DNA of 64,000 bases from NCBI GenBank assembly GCA_049515555.1, contig JBEKTY010000029.1, positions 1 through 64,000 of the forward strand, read 5' to 3'. The stretch is from JBEKTY01 sp049515555. GTDB lineage: Bacteria > Planctomycetota > Planctomycetia > Pirellulales > Thermoguttaceae. How positions within the stretch are numbered: the stretch's first letter is position 1; each line of letters begins with the position of its first letter. Below are positions 34,351 to 46,500 of this stretch, one piece after another. Below the pieces are notes generated by a model, which had not been told where the DNA came from, searched no databases, and saw only the letters and a list, made by a program, of their open reading frames with translations. The position numbers and the translations under genes are program-made.

Positions 34351-37116
34351 ATGGGGTTGCACATGGTGTTGCGTAAGTTGGGCCAGTCGCGGCGTACGGC
34401 GCGGCGCGGCAAGGTGAGTTCCCGGCTCCGCCACGGCGGACGGCGGGCCCTGTCCCTGGAATCGCTGGAAGAACGGTCGCTGTTGAGCGTGGCGCCGACG
34501 GTGGCGAGTCTGGCGCCGGCCTCGGCCGGCGGCTCCGTCGTCGCGGGCCCACACACGGTCAACGCCGTCAAGGCCTCGCTCTTGAACGCGCCCCTCACGC
34601 CGACCATCGGGCTCGATCCGACGACGGTTCCCCCCAGCGACTCGGGCTTCAGCAGCGATCCGGGAACTTTTGCGGACAACATCACCAACGACACCGTGCC
34701 GGGGTTTACGGGCACTGCCACCGCCGGCGACACGATCAACGTTTATGTTACCACCGACTTCGGTGGGGGTGACCAGTTGGTGGGCACGGCCACGGCCGAC
34801 GCAACGGGCGCGTGGTCCGCTGCGTGGAATTCCGTTGTCAGCGGCCTGAACGACGCCGGCTATTTCAGCGCGGTGGACGGCGCGCGATTCCTCTACGCGA
34901 CCGACGTGACCGCAAGCCCGAACGTAAGCTCGACCACGCTGGAGATCTTCGTCGATACGGGCGGACCGCAGGTCAACAGTGTGACGCTGCAGCCCAGCGG
35001 CCAGGACGCATTCGCGACCACGCCTACGCTCCCGGCCGCCGCGAATCGCTCGGTCAATGAGATCGACATCCAGTTCATCGACCAGGCCGTGCGGGACACG
35101 ACGTTCCAGAAGTACTATGCTCTGAACAACGTCTCGGACCGCGTGCTGTCGAACTACTCGTTGATCGGGGCGAGCAGCGGACCGGTCGCCATCAGCAGTG
35201 TCTTGCCTTATGGTTCGCTCAATTTGCTCAATCAGGGGATCACCGACGTACAACTTTATCTCCCCGCGGGGTTCACGCTGAAGGACGACACGTACACCCT
35301 GACCGTTTATGACTCCCTGGTCAACGATGCGGGCAACGCGCTGGACGGCGAAACGACCTTGGCGACGCAGCCCGCGGCGGACACGATCGTCCTGCCCTCT
35401 GGCGACAGCTTTCCGGGCGGGAACTTCTCCGCCCAGTTCACGGTCAGCCTGGGCACGCAACTGGCGGTGAACATTCCGCAGGGCACCCAGTTCTACGACC
35501 CCATCAACGGCGCAGACCCGTCGGCGGCCGTGACCGCCCCGCCGGTTCCAGGCAGCTACCCCAGCGACGTTGTGTTTGCCGGCAAGTTCGCCGGTCCCGA
35601 CGCCTTCAGCGACTTGGCGGCCTACGGCAAGGTGGGCGGCCAGTATCAATTCCTGATGTACGGAGCCTGGTCCCCGCTTCCTGCGGGCACACCGCAGGTG
35701 AACGGCCTGCCGGTGGCCGGGAGTTTCCTGGGCAACACGCAAGTGGGCGACGACGTGGGCCTGTTCGACGGCTCGAACTGGTATCTGTTTACCAACGGCC
35801 CAACGAGTACCCCGCTAACCGTCGCCTGGCCGAAGGCCGACGTGGGGCTGCCGGTGGTGGGCGATTTCGACGGCGACGGGAATACCGACCTGGCCACCTG
35901 GAACTACCATACCGACACGTTCTATGTCTCCTTTGCGATCGACAATTACGATCCCGGCCTGATCCAGTCGTTCCAGATCGCCGGCCCGGTCGGTTCCAAT
36001 GCCCGGCCCGTGGCCACCGACATTGACCATGACGGCTACGACGATCTGGGCCTGTGGGTGCCCAACTACGGCGCGCCGTCGACCCAGAAGCCGGCCGACT
36101 GGTACTTCCTGGAGTCGGGGACCATCTCGCTCTACGGGCGAACCGCACTCTCGCCCTTCACGGTCGAGCATTTGCAGATTGGCAGCTCGGTCGGCGTGCC
36201 GCTGGCCGGGAACTTCTCGGCCTTGGCGATGGGTGATCCGCCGGCACAGGTTGCCCCTGGAATGCGGCCCAACGGGACCGTCCCGGCGGCAGGCTCGACC
36301 CTGATGCTGACCGGGAGCGCGGCCAACGATACGTTCAACCTGGCGCCCGGGAAGGCGGCCGGTACCTGGACCCTACTGGTCGACGGGGTGGCACACACCA
36401 TCGGAGCGAACGTCACCTCGCTGAATCTCGACGGCCTGAAGGGCAGCAACACGCTGTCGATTACTGGTACGGGCAAGGGCGAGACGGCCAAGCTCTGGTC
36501 CGATCACATGCTGTTCCAGAGCGGGAAGCTGACCGTTACGGCCAAGAACGTGACGAACATCTCGGTCACCGGCGGCGGCAACGACAAAGTAACGATGCAG
36601 GACACGGTGGGCGGCGCCGCGCTGAGCGTCAAGGCCGGCCTGGCGACACTCGCCGGAAAAGGCTTTGCCCTTCAGGCACGCGGTTTCGCCAGCGTCAGCG
36701 CCGATGCCAAACCCGGCGCCAAAGACACGGCGGCCCTTTACGAGTCGTCGAGCAAGGGCCTGGTGACCAACCCGGTTCCGGCGATCGTCGCCCTGAAGGA
36801 CGCCGGACTCTTGGCCGGGACGGAGTTCTTCGGCAAGGTGCAAATCCTCAGCCCGGCCGGCGCCGTGGTGAAGACGTACGTGCCCACGAAGCGGACGGGC
36901 GTGCTGAAGTCGCCGCCGCCGGCCATTCTTGCCGGCTCCAAGGTCGCCAATGCGCCGCCGGCGAGCGGCCCAGCCGCCACGGCCAGTGCGGCCAGCAGCA
37001 AGGCGACTCTGGGCGCCGCCCTGTTGGCCGTTGTGGGGCCAGGAACCACGCAGAAGTCGACGGCCGCACCATCTGCAAAAACCGTCGATTTGGCCATGCT
37101 GACTTATGTCAAGTAG
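34351..37116 (+). CDS. Large secreted protein with planctomycete N-terminal motif and VCBS/FG-GAP-like repeats
   Basis: 921 residues from ATG 34351; ATG 34363 is an alternative. The N-terminus is strongly basic (RKLGQSRRTARRGK) and followed by ALSLESLEERSLLSV at about 34-48, the planctomycete export-type motif. An Ig-like domain follows (about 90-200: PGFTGTATAGDTINVYV), then further beta domains, and a repeat region (about 400-610) with VVGDFDGDGNTDLATW and ATDIDHDGYDDLGLW, the calcium-binding FG-GAP/VCBS-type signature. The C-terminal third (GSAANDTFNLAPGKAAGTW onward) has short beta repeats, then an Ala/Pro/Lys-rich tail. It is probably a cell-surface structural or adhesive protein. No catalytic motif is visible. 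It precedes the giant gene in the same direction, separated by 407 bp. Confidence 0.8.
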   Translation: MGLHMVLRKLGQSRRTARRGKVSSRLRHGGRRALSLESLEERSLLSVAPTVASLAPASAGGSVVAGPHTVNAVKASLLNAPLTPTIGLDPTTVPPSDSGFSSDPGTFADNITNDTVPGFTGTATAGDTINVYVTTDFGGGDQLVGTATADATGAWSAAWNSVVSGLNDAGYFSAVDGARFLYATDVTASPNVSSTTLEIFVDTGGPQVNSVTLQPSGQDAFATTPTLPAAANRSVNEIDIQFIDQAVRDTTFQKYYALNNVSDRVLSNYSLIGASSGPVAISSVLPYGSLNLLNQGITDVQLYLPAGFTLKDDTYTLTVYDSLVNDAGNALDGETTLATQPAADTIVLPSGDSFPGGNFSAQFTVSLGTQLAVNIPQGTQFYDPINGADPSAAVTAPPVPGSYPSDVVFAGKFAGPDAFSDLAAYGKVGGQYQFLMYGAWSPLPAGTPQVNGLPVAGSFLGNTQVGDDVGLFDGSNWYLFTNGPTSTPLTVAWPKADVGLPVVGDFDGDGNTDLATWNYHTDTFYVSFAIDNYDPGLIQSFQIAGPVGSNARPVATDIDHDGYDDLGLWVPNYGAPSTQKPADWYFLESGTISLYGRTALSPFTVEHLQIGSSVGVPLAGNFSALAMGDPPAQVAPGMRPNGTVPAAGSTLMLTGSAANDTFNLAPGKAAGTWTLLVDGVAHTIGANVTSLNLDGLKGSNTLSITGTGKGETAKLWSDHMLFQSGKLTVTAKNVTNISVTGGGNDKVTMQDTVGGAALSVKAGLATLAGKGFALQARGFASVSADAKPGAKDTAALYESSSKGLVTNPVPAIVALKDAGLLAGTEFFGKVQILSPAGAVVKTYVPTKRTGVLKSPPPAILAGSKVANAPPASGPAATASAASSKATLGAALLAVVGPGTTQKSTAAPSAKTVDLAMLTYVK

Positions 37117-37523
37117 GCAACCGGGTTTCTGCACTGCGCCCGCCTGCCGTTGCCGGCTTGTCCAGCAGGGCTTCCCACGCTGCTGGACGAGCCGGCAGCG
37201 GCAGCCCAGGCCGGCGTGGGAAAAGGGCAATTCCCGGGGTGAGACTTATTCCTGAGAGAGCAGTCAAAAATCGGAGGCTATGTCTCGCGTGCAAGAAGGA
37301 TAACGGTAAGGGAGCGGGAACTTTCTGTGGGCCGGCTACGTCCAAGGGCCGGTATATCTCTGTGCACACAATATACCCCTTGATTTTGTGGTGAAAACGA
37401 TTACCGTAGAAGTAATTGGGCGCGTTATACCATTTATACCGCCCGAGTCGGTTCAGAGCCGTCCGGCCTTTGGCAAGGAAGTGCCGGGGACTCGCTTGTA
37501 AGCGAGGGAGAGGAGAGAGGTCC
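37117..37523. other. Intergenic region with a diverged palindrome
   Basis: A CTTGTCCAGCAG...CTGCTGGACGAG hairpin at about 37145-37205 is related to the family at 6107-6217. The strong purine tract GAGGGAGAGGAGAGAGG at 37504-37520 is the ribosome site of the giant gene. The A+T-rich stretch 37340-37440 probably holds its promoter; no clear hexamer pair was fixed. Confidence 0.55.
37145..37205. repeat. Diverged inverted repeat, family CTGCTGG-CCAGCAG
   Basis: CGTTGCCGGCTTGTCCAGCAG pairs with CTGCTGGACGAGCCGGCAGCG across a 13-bp loop, just after the stop codon of the 921-residue protein. Confidence 0.7.
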
Positions 37524-40500
37524 ATGGGGTTCGACAGTCTATTGGGGCGCCGTCGGGTTGGCAAGCCGGTTCGGTCACGCCGCAGCGGGCAACGCCCGAA
37601 CAAGTGGTCGCGGAACCGCTCGTTGCGAATCGAGCGCTTCGAGGACCGCTTGTTGTTGAGCATCGGCCCGGCGCTGCCTGCTTCTTCCGCCCTCGCCACG
37701 CAGAGCCCGCTGACCAGCGGGCCGATGCTGCTGTCGGTGATTCCCAACCAGGGGAACACGATTAACGAGGGGGACGTGCTCCACGTGGCCCCCGAGCAAC
37801 TGACCTTGCAGTTCAACCAGAACGAACAGATCGACCCGAAGACGGTGCAGGCAGGGATCAAGCTTACGCGGACCGATGCCGCGGGCAACACGACGACGAT
37901 CACACCCGGCTACATCGCCGTCAACGATGCGCCCAACCTGAACCAGGTGATCATCCGCTTCTCGCAGACGCTTTTGAGCGGAACATACCACCTGACGATC
38001 TTCGGCAGCGGCGCCACCCCGCTGAAGGGAACCCTGGTCCCGGCGACCGGGCCGGCCGGCAAGGACCTGCCCTTCAACGGCGGCGTGAATTTAACGCGCG
38101 ATTTCACGCTCGACCTGGGGGCGATGGTCTCGGCGGTAGTGCCCCAGCCGGTGACGCGCAACGTCGCCGGGCAGTTGCAGCAGGCCGTGAACGAGATCGA
38201 CGTCTACTTCACCGATCCGCTGAACACGACCTCGGCGCAGAACCCGCAGTTCTATCAGTTGCTGGCCACCAGCGACACGGCCAACACGAACGACGACACG
38301 GTCTACACACCGACCAGCGTAACGTACAATTCGGCGACCAAAGAGGCGCAGCTCTATTTTTATCCTCCGGCGGCCCAGCAGGCGCACTACTCCTTCTTGC
38401 AGCCGTACTACGCCAGTACGACCAGCACTACGCTCAGCGCCGCGGATTATGCGAATTCCTTGAGCAGCCTTGCGCCGAATGGCACGCGCTCGCTGCGACT
38501 GCGGATCGGCGACTTCTATCAGCCGATCACTACCACGGCGCTCGCGCCGGCGGCGGGGGTGGCGGGAACGACCTATGCCGGCGCCATGCCGGTGGTGCCG
38601 GCGAGTGCGCCTTCGGGCACACCATCCTTCGGCACTTCGCCGTACAGCTACGTCATCTCGAACGAGATCCAAGCCACCTCCTACGACCTGCAATGGCCCG
38701 GCAGCTCCAACGATCCCGGCAGCCGCAAGCTGCCTGACGAGCCGGACGTGGCCATCGAGGGGCATTTCATGGGCGGGACCGGGGAGAATCCCGGTGGCAG
38801 CGGCATCCCCACGATTACCTATAACTTCCCGGACATTTACGGGGCCGACCGCTTCGGCAACCCGCTGCACAACCAGATTACGCCGCAGCAGGAAGCCGAC
38901 ACCCGCGCCATCTTCACGCTGTTTTCATACTACTTCGGGGCCCAGTTCGAGGAGGTAGCTTCGACGCAGGCCGGCGCGGCCGGCATCGGCGTGGTCACCG
39001 GCGACTTGTATCCCATGGGCCAAGTCTCCGGGGGCGGCATCGCCGGGGTGGGCGGCGGCGGCATGGCGGTGATGGACGCCGACCAGAACTGGGGCAACAG
39101 CGCCTTCGGCGGGGCCTGGACGATGGTCGCCGCGCACGAGATCATGCACAACCTGGGCTTCGGCCACAGCTTCGATCTGCCGCCGGTCCAGGTCATGGGC
39201 GACGACGCCACCCAGGGCACCAGCGACCTGATCCTGCCCGGCATGGGCGATCTGACCACCGCCCTGCACCTGTTCAAGGCCCAGAGTGCCGACATCGACA
39301 TGTACCAGGTCACGCTGAGCCAGCCGGGGACTATCAGCGCCGAGACCATTGCCCAGCGGCTTCCCAACCCCAGCTTGCTGAACACCGAGCTGCGGCTGTT
39401 CCAGCTCAACCCGGACGGGACGTACTCGCCCATCGCGGCCAACGACGACTATTTCAGTTACGACTCGTATCTCAGCATGGACCTGCCGGCGGGGACGTAT
39501 TTCGTGGGCGTCACCGCCAGCGGCAACAACAAGTACGACCCCAGCACGCCGGACAGCGGCATGGGCGGGACCACCGTTGGGCCGTACGAGCTCCGCTTGA
39601 ACTTCACCCCCGACCAGTCGGTCGGCCCGGCCCAGGGCACCGCCGACGGCAAGATCATCCTCACCGGCTCGTTCGTCGTCAACACGGGCACGACGCCCTT
39701 CGCCCAGTCCCCGGTCACCGGGGGGGTGGCGATCACGGGCATCGGCGCCGCGAACGTCGCCGCGCTGAACGGGGAAACGTTCACCATCACCAACGGGAAC
39801 AACTTCAGTTACACCTTCGAGTTCGTCGACACGTCGAGTCAGACCCCGGCGCCCCTGACGCAGGGTAACATCGCCATCTATTACCAATCCGCGTCCGACA
39901 GCATCGGCGTCGTCCAGAGCGACATGGTCAGCGCCATCAACGCCGTGTTCACGGAGCTGGTCGACGCCACCGGCACGGCCTTCGACGGCGACGCCGACGG
40001 CAACCCGGGCGGGGTGTACGATTATTGGTTCAACGTGGCCGGCACCGAATCGTCGGGCAGCAAGGACCACACGCTGATCGTCGATAAGAGCGCCAAGAGC
40101 GGGGGTACCGGCACTTTGGCCGCGCCTTACAACACGATCGGCGCTGCCCTCACGACCGCCGGAAACGACTCGCTCATCGGCCTGCGCGACATCGTGCGGA
40201 TCGAGGGCAATCACACCGTCAACGATAATCCGGGCATCCTGGCCACGATCTCCGATAATCAGGCCTACGAGATCGGCACCAACATTCTGGGCGCCGCCCT
40301 GGCCGACAATTCCTTTGGCAGCTCGAACGTGGTCGTTCCCAAGAACGTGTCGGTGATGATCGACGCCGGCGCGGTGTTCAAGCTGTACGGGGCCAACATC
40401 CAGGTGGGCAGCTCGGCAGTCAAGGTGGACCAAAGCGGCGCATCGCTGCAGGTCCTGGGCACGCCGCTGGACGAGGTGTATTTCACCTCCTACCAGGACG

Positions 40501-43500
40501 GCAGCATCGGGCTGAACGACAACCCCCTGAAGACGATTGCACCGAAGGCCGGCGATTGGGGCGGGCTGGTGTTCGAAAACGACGTCGACCAGGGCTACGA
40601 CGCCACCAATCCGCCCCCGGTCACGCCCCGCGCCTACCCCGAGGCGCAAGGCATCTTCCTGGATTACGTGAACGACGCCGACATCGTTTACGGCGGCGGC
40701 TCGGTCAGCGTCAACGGCGTGAAGGGCATCTACGACTCGATCCACATGATCGACGCCCGCATCACGGCCAACTACAACACGATCAGCCAAAGCGCCGACG
40801 CCGCCATGTCGGCCGATCCCGACACCTTCCTGGAGTCGGAATTCCAGGGCAATCAGGCGGGCGCGCTGTACACTGCCGATTACAACCGCGTCGGCCCCTC
40901 GTTCAACGCCAACACCCTGACCGGCAACAGCGTCAACGGCCTGCTGGTGCGGATCCGCACCCAGGCCGGCCAACCGCTGGACATGTTGACCGTGAGCACC
41001 TACCTCGGGCTGACCGCCGCCCGCCTCAACGCCCGCGACCTGACCTACGTCATCCCCGAGAACCTGGAGATCCAAGGCCAGCCCGGCGGGCCGCTCGTGG
41101 GCGGCGGCACGGCTACCAGCCACCTCTTGCAGGCGTCGCCCGTCGAGATCGAGACCGTGGGCGGCGGGTCAATCAACGACGGCGATACCTTTGGCGTGGC
41201 TAACGGCCAGGGGAGCGCGACGTTCGAGTTCGACGGCGTGAGCCTCTCTGTCCTGGACGGCACGAGCTTCAGCAACGGCGACCTGCTGACGATCACCGAT
41301 TCGGCCAACGCGGCCAACGATGAAACCTTCGAGTTCGGCACAGCCGCGTGGCTGGCGACCAACCCTCCGCAGGGCGCCGCCCCGATCGTCTTTACGCCCA
41401 GCGAAGACCCGGGAGCGATGGCCCAGACCGTGGCCGCCGCGATCAACTGGCATTATTACAAGATCACCGCCGCTGACCCCGGGCCGGTGTATTTTGCGGC
41501 GAACAACAAGGGTCCGGGGGCCGACGCGCTGCCGTATACCGAGACCTCCGGCGAAAGCGAGACCAGCCCGCCGGACACCGTGGCGATCTATAACTTCACC
41601 ACTACGGAGAGTTTCGCATTCAAGGCCGCGGGGGCCGTCACGGCGCTGAAGGTCGCCGGCACTCCCGGCGTGAAGGGCAAGGACGTGCGAATCGTCTTCC
41701 ACGCCGACGATTCGCCGGAGACGGTGGCCAACAACGTTGCCACGGCGCTTGTCGGCGCCGGCATTGGCGCCACGGTCAACGGGCAGATCGTGACGGTCGG
41801 CGCCCCGCCGGTGACATTCAGCGGCCTGGTGACGGTGACCAACGCTCGGTGGCACGCCGGCCTGATAATCGACCCCGGGGTGGTGGTCAAGCTCAGCGGC
41901 TCGCGGATCGAGGCCCAATTCAGCACGCAGGTCATCGCCGAGGGGACGGCCAACAATCCCGTGGTCCTTACCTCGGTCGAGGACGACCGCTACGGCGCGG
42001 GCGGCACGTTCGACCTCACGGGCGACGGTTTCGACACGGGCGCTTCCAACACGGCGAATCCGGGCGACTGGGGCGGCCTGTATTTCGCCCCCGCTGCCCA
42101 GGGCAGCATCGATCATGCCGTGCTGGCCTATGCCGGCGGCACGACCACGATCGAAGGCGGCTCGGCCGGCTTCAACGCCATCGAGACCCGCCAGGCCCAC
42201 CTCCGCGTGGCCGACAGCCTGATCGAGTACAACGCTGGGGGCACGGCCTCCGACACCGACGGCGACCGCAACGGCCGCGGCGGCAACGGCGCCGCCACGA
42301 TCTACGTCCTGGGGGCCCAGCCGGTCATCGCCGACAACATCTTCGAGAACAACGCCGGCCCCGTCATCAGCATCGACGTCAATTCGCTCAACGCCACCAA
42401 CGTGCCCGATTGGGGCCGCTCGACCGGCCCCCTGGCTGCCTTTAGCCAGTTTGACGACAACGACGGGCCGCTGGTCCGCGGCAATCGCCTGGGGAACAAC
42501 GGCACCAACGGGATGCTGGTCCGCGGCGGCGTGTTGTCCACCCAGTCGGTGTGGGACGACACGGACATCGTCCACGTCGTCGAGAGCGAGATCAGCTCGA
42601 ACAATGAGCACGGCTTCGGCGGCATCCGCCTGGAGAGCAGTCCCACGGCGAGCCTCGTGATCAAGCTCCAGGGCGCCAACGCCGGCTTCACGGCCAGCGG
42701 CACGCCCCTGGAATTCACCGACCGCATCGGCGGCGAGGTGCAGGTCCTCGGCCAGCCCGGCTACCCCGTCGTCCTGACCTCGCTCAACGACAACTCGGTC
42801 GGCGCCGGGCTGGACCTGTCGGGCAACCCGCAGAACGATACCTGTAATAATGCCCAGGCCGTGCCCCAGCCCGGCGATTGGCGGAGCATTCTGCTGGACG
42901 AGTACAGCAACGACAACAACGTGGCGGTGGTCAACGAGAACGAGCCGGCCAGCGGCGCCAAGAGCGACGTCGACGCCACGGGCTCGGGAATTCAGGCCCT
43001 GGGGGAATTGGCCACCTCGATCAACACCGGCAACGACAACCTGCGGCTGGGCTTCGAGGTCCACGGCTCGATCATGTACGACATGCCCAACGACGTGGAC
43101 ACGTACAGCTTCAGCGGGACGACGGGGACCCAAGTCTACATTGCCATGGAACAGACCAGCTTCGCCCTGGACTCGGTCCTGGAGCTGATCGACGCCAACG
43201 GCAACGTGATCGCCCGCTCGGACAACAAGGTTCAGGAAGACCCGGCCGAAGGCGGCAGCACGTCGCTGGCGGCCGGCGCGGCGCTGCCCTTCCAGGAGGG
43301 CAACAGCATGGCCCCCAACGACGATTACAGCGACAACATGCACGACCCGGCACTGCGGGTCGTGCTGCCCGGCACGGCGGGCCAGGTGGGCACCTATTAC
43401 GTGCGGGTCTATAGCGCCCTGAGTATCAACAACATCAACGCGACCACCGTGCCCAATGTGGCCACCCTCAACGGCACCTCCTTCCAGGTGGCCGACTCCA

Positions 43501-46500
43501 ACACCCTGGCCATCGGCGACATCGACGCCAGCCACGTGCCCAACCTGGCCAGCTTGAACGGGATGACCTTCCAGGTGACCGACGGGAACGGCACCCCGGA
43601 GACCTTCGAGTTCATCGACGACGGCAGCGCATCGCCGGCGGCCCCGATCCTCGGCGACCAGCCCATCCACTACAACGACAGCACCGACACGATCGACACC
43701 GTCCGCGCCGACATGGTCGCCGTGATCAACGCCTCCGGGCTGGCCTGCACGGCCCAGGCCCGGGCCGACGGCACGATCGCCATCAGCGGCTTGAACGTGG
43801 TGCTGGACCTGGGGCAGACGGGCTTCGTGCAGGTGGGCAGCACCCATCACGGCGCGACGTTCGAGTTTATCGACGCCAGCAACGCTTCTGCCGCGCTGAC
43901 CCCCGGCGACCTGCCCATCTACTATCGCTCCACGGCCGACGCGGCCAACGGAATCGCCGCCGACACGATGGCCACGATCCTCAACGACATGGTGCTGGCG
44001 ATCAACGGCTACACGCTGCTGGGGAACATCCAGCCGCTCTCTTCGCTTAACGGCCAGCAGTTCCAGATTGCGGATACCACGGGCAACTCGGTCACGTTCG
44101 AGTTCATCGACAACGCCGGTACCCCGCCGGCGACGAAGATCCAGGGCGACCAGTACATCCATTACAACTCGACGACCGACACCACCGGCGTCCTGCGCGG
44201 GGATATCGTAACGGCCGTCAACGGCGCGGGCCTGGTGTGCCAGGCGGTGGTGCAGCCCTACGGCGTGGCGCTGTTCGACCCGAACTTCGGCACCGACGAC
44301 AATGCCAACTTCGGGGTCAACCCGGGCTCGACGCCGTTCGTCACGGCCTCGATGCCCGGCGCCGCGTGCGGCGTCACCGCCGCGGCCCGGCCCAACGACC
44401 AGGGCGTAGTCGATACCATCGCCCTGTACGGCTTCAAGATCGTGGCCCCCACGGACACCACGCCCTTGGGGACCTTTGTGGGCACCACGCCCTTCGCCGA
44501 GTACGGCCGCACCTCCGGCATCTACCAGTTGCAGGTCCGGCTGCAGTGCCTCGAGGAGATTCCGGGTTCCGTCATCCAGTACTCGAGCATCCATTACGCC
44601 ACCAACGGCATCGACATCAAGGGCCTGCCCAACCATTCGCCCTTCCTGGCAGACAGCTCCAGCCAGACCGACGACGTGGTGGGGACGACCGCCACCACCT
44701 TGCAGAACGCCCAGGACCTGGGCAATTTGCTGCAATCCAACGACGGCGCGATCACCGTCACCGGCAATCTCTCGTCGCTCTTGGACGTGAACTGGTACAA
44801 GTTCGAGTTGAACGAGGCGGACACAGAGTTGGATCCGCAAACGAGCTACCCCACGATCTTCAACATCGGCTATGCCGACGGCATGGCCCGGCCGGATACC
44901 GTCATTTGGGTCTTCGACTCTGCCGGCGACCTGATCTACAAGTCCGGCGCCGGCGGATCGAGCATCCCCGGCTACTCGAACATCGCCGACAACGAGACGG
45001 CGCCGCTCCCCGGCGGCAACGGGCTGACGAATCCAAACGGGAATTCGGAGGCCGGTTCCGATCCGTACCTGGGACCGATCCAGCTCGACATGGCCGACAG
45101 CCAGACGTACTACGTGGCAGTGACGGGCCTGGCCGTTACGGCCAACGCCCTAAGCCAGAGCCTGGCCCGCCAGGAGCCCGTCGATTCGGTGCAACGCGTG
45201 GTCGAGAACCACGTCGACTCGAACAACGGGTCGAACCTTGCCAGCAACGCCACCACGTCGCTCACGCTCACGCCGGCCCCCTTCACCCTGGGCGACGTGA
45301 CCCTGTACGCCAACACCGGCAATAACCTGTACACCGTCAATCCCTTCACCGGCGAGTATGAGACCGAGGTGACCGGCCAAGGGCTGGGCAACGATTACCT
45401 GCCGCAGACCCCCAACGGCGTGACCTACGGCGACGTCGCCATGCGCCCCGACGGTGAACTGTACACCCTCAGCGACAACGCCGACGCCAACGGCGCCATG
45501 ACGGCGGCCGGGCAGTACATGCGCCTGAACACCGGCGACGCCCGGACGGCGATCTCCGACCAACAGGACGGGCTGGTCACCTACGACATCGACCCCCAAA
45601 CCGGCAGCCTGGTCCAGAATACCGGGGTGGGCGTGAACTTCAACGCCATGGCCTTCGGCCCGCTGAACACCAACAATATCTGGCCGGTGTTCGCGGTGGG
45701 AAACCTCGGCAACGGTCTGGGTGCCGACCTCAACGGCGTCACGTACACAAGCAATCTGCTGTACGAATTGGACAATAACGGGGCGGCGATGAACTACCCC
45801 AAGGACCCCGGCACGGCCCCGCGCCTGGGGACAAACGTCACGCCGCTGGCCTGCCTGTCGACCAGTCCCACGATCGTGCTCCCCACGGGCGGCGCCACCG
45901 ATCAGACCACCGCCGCCCCGGCCAACGACATCACCGACGGCATGACCTTTACCGTTACCGATTCCACGACCAACGCCACCGATCAGTTCGAGTTCGATTG
46001 CGGCATCGACGTACACATGGACCCCACCGGCGCCCAGGCGGTCCGCGACGGCCAGACCTTTACGCTCAGCGACGGCACCAACACCGACACCTTCCAGTTC
46101 CGCAGCGGGCCGGTGCTGACGATCAATACCACCGCCGGCTTCGTCAAGGGCGACACGTTCCAGATCACCAACACGGCCAATCCGCCCGTCACCACCACCT
46201 TCGAGTTCACCGACGGCACGGTCTCTACCGGCAGCAACCAGCCGGTCAATTTCAAGAACGGCGACAGCGCCGCGGCCGAGCTCAGCGACGTGGTCACCGC
46301 CGTCAACAACGCGAACATCGGCGTGACGGCCGCCGGTTTCCTGGCGGGCAACCAGGGCCGCATCTCGCTGAACAATGGCGCCGTTGTCCCCACCATCCTG
46401 GCCAACAACCAGGTCGGGATTGGCTTGAACGCCGTCACCGGCGCCGCGACCGCCTCCATAGCCGTCGTGAACAGCAACCCCATTGGGACCAACATCCCCA

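Noticed and set aside
37416..37523. Upstream start for the giant gene
   Set aside because: The purine-rich ribosome site lies at 37504-37520 and the basic leader with the conserved motif follows ATG 37524.
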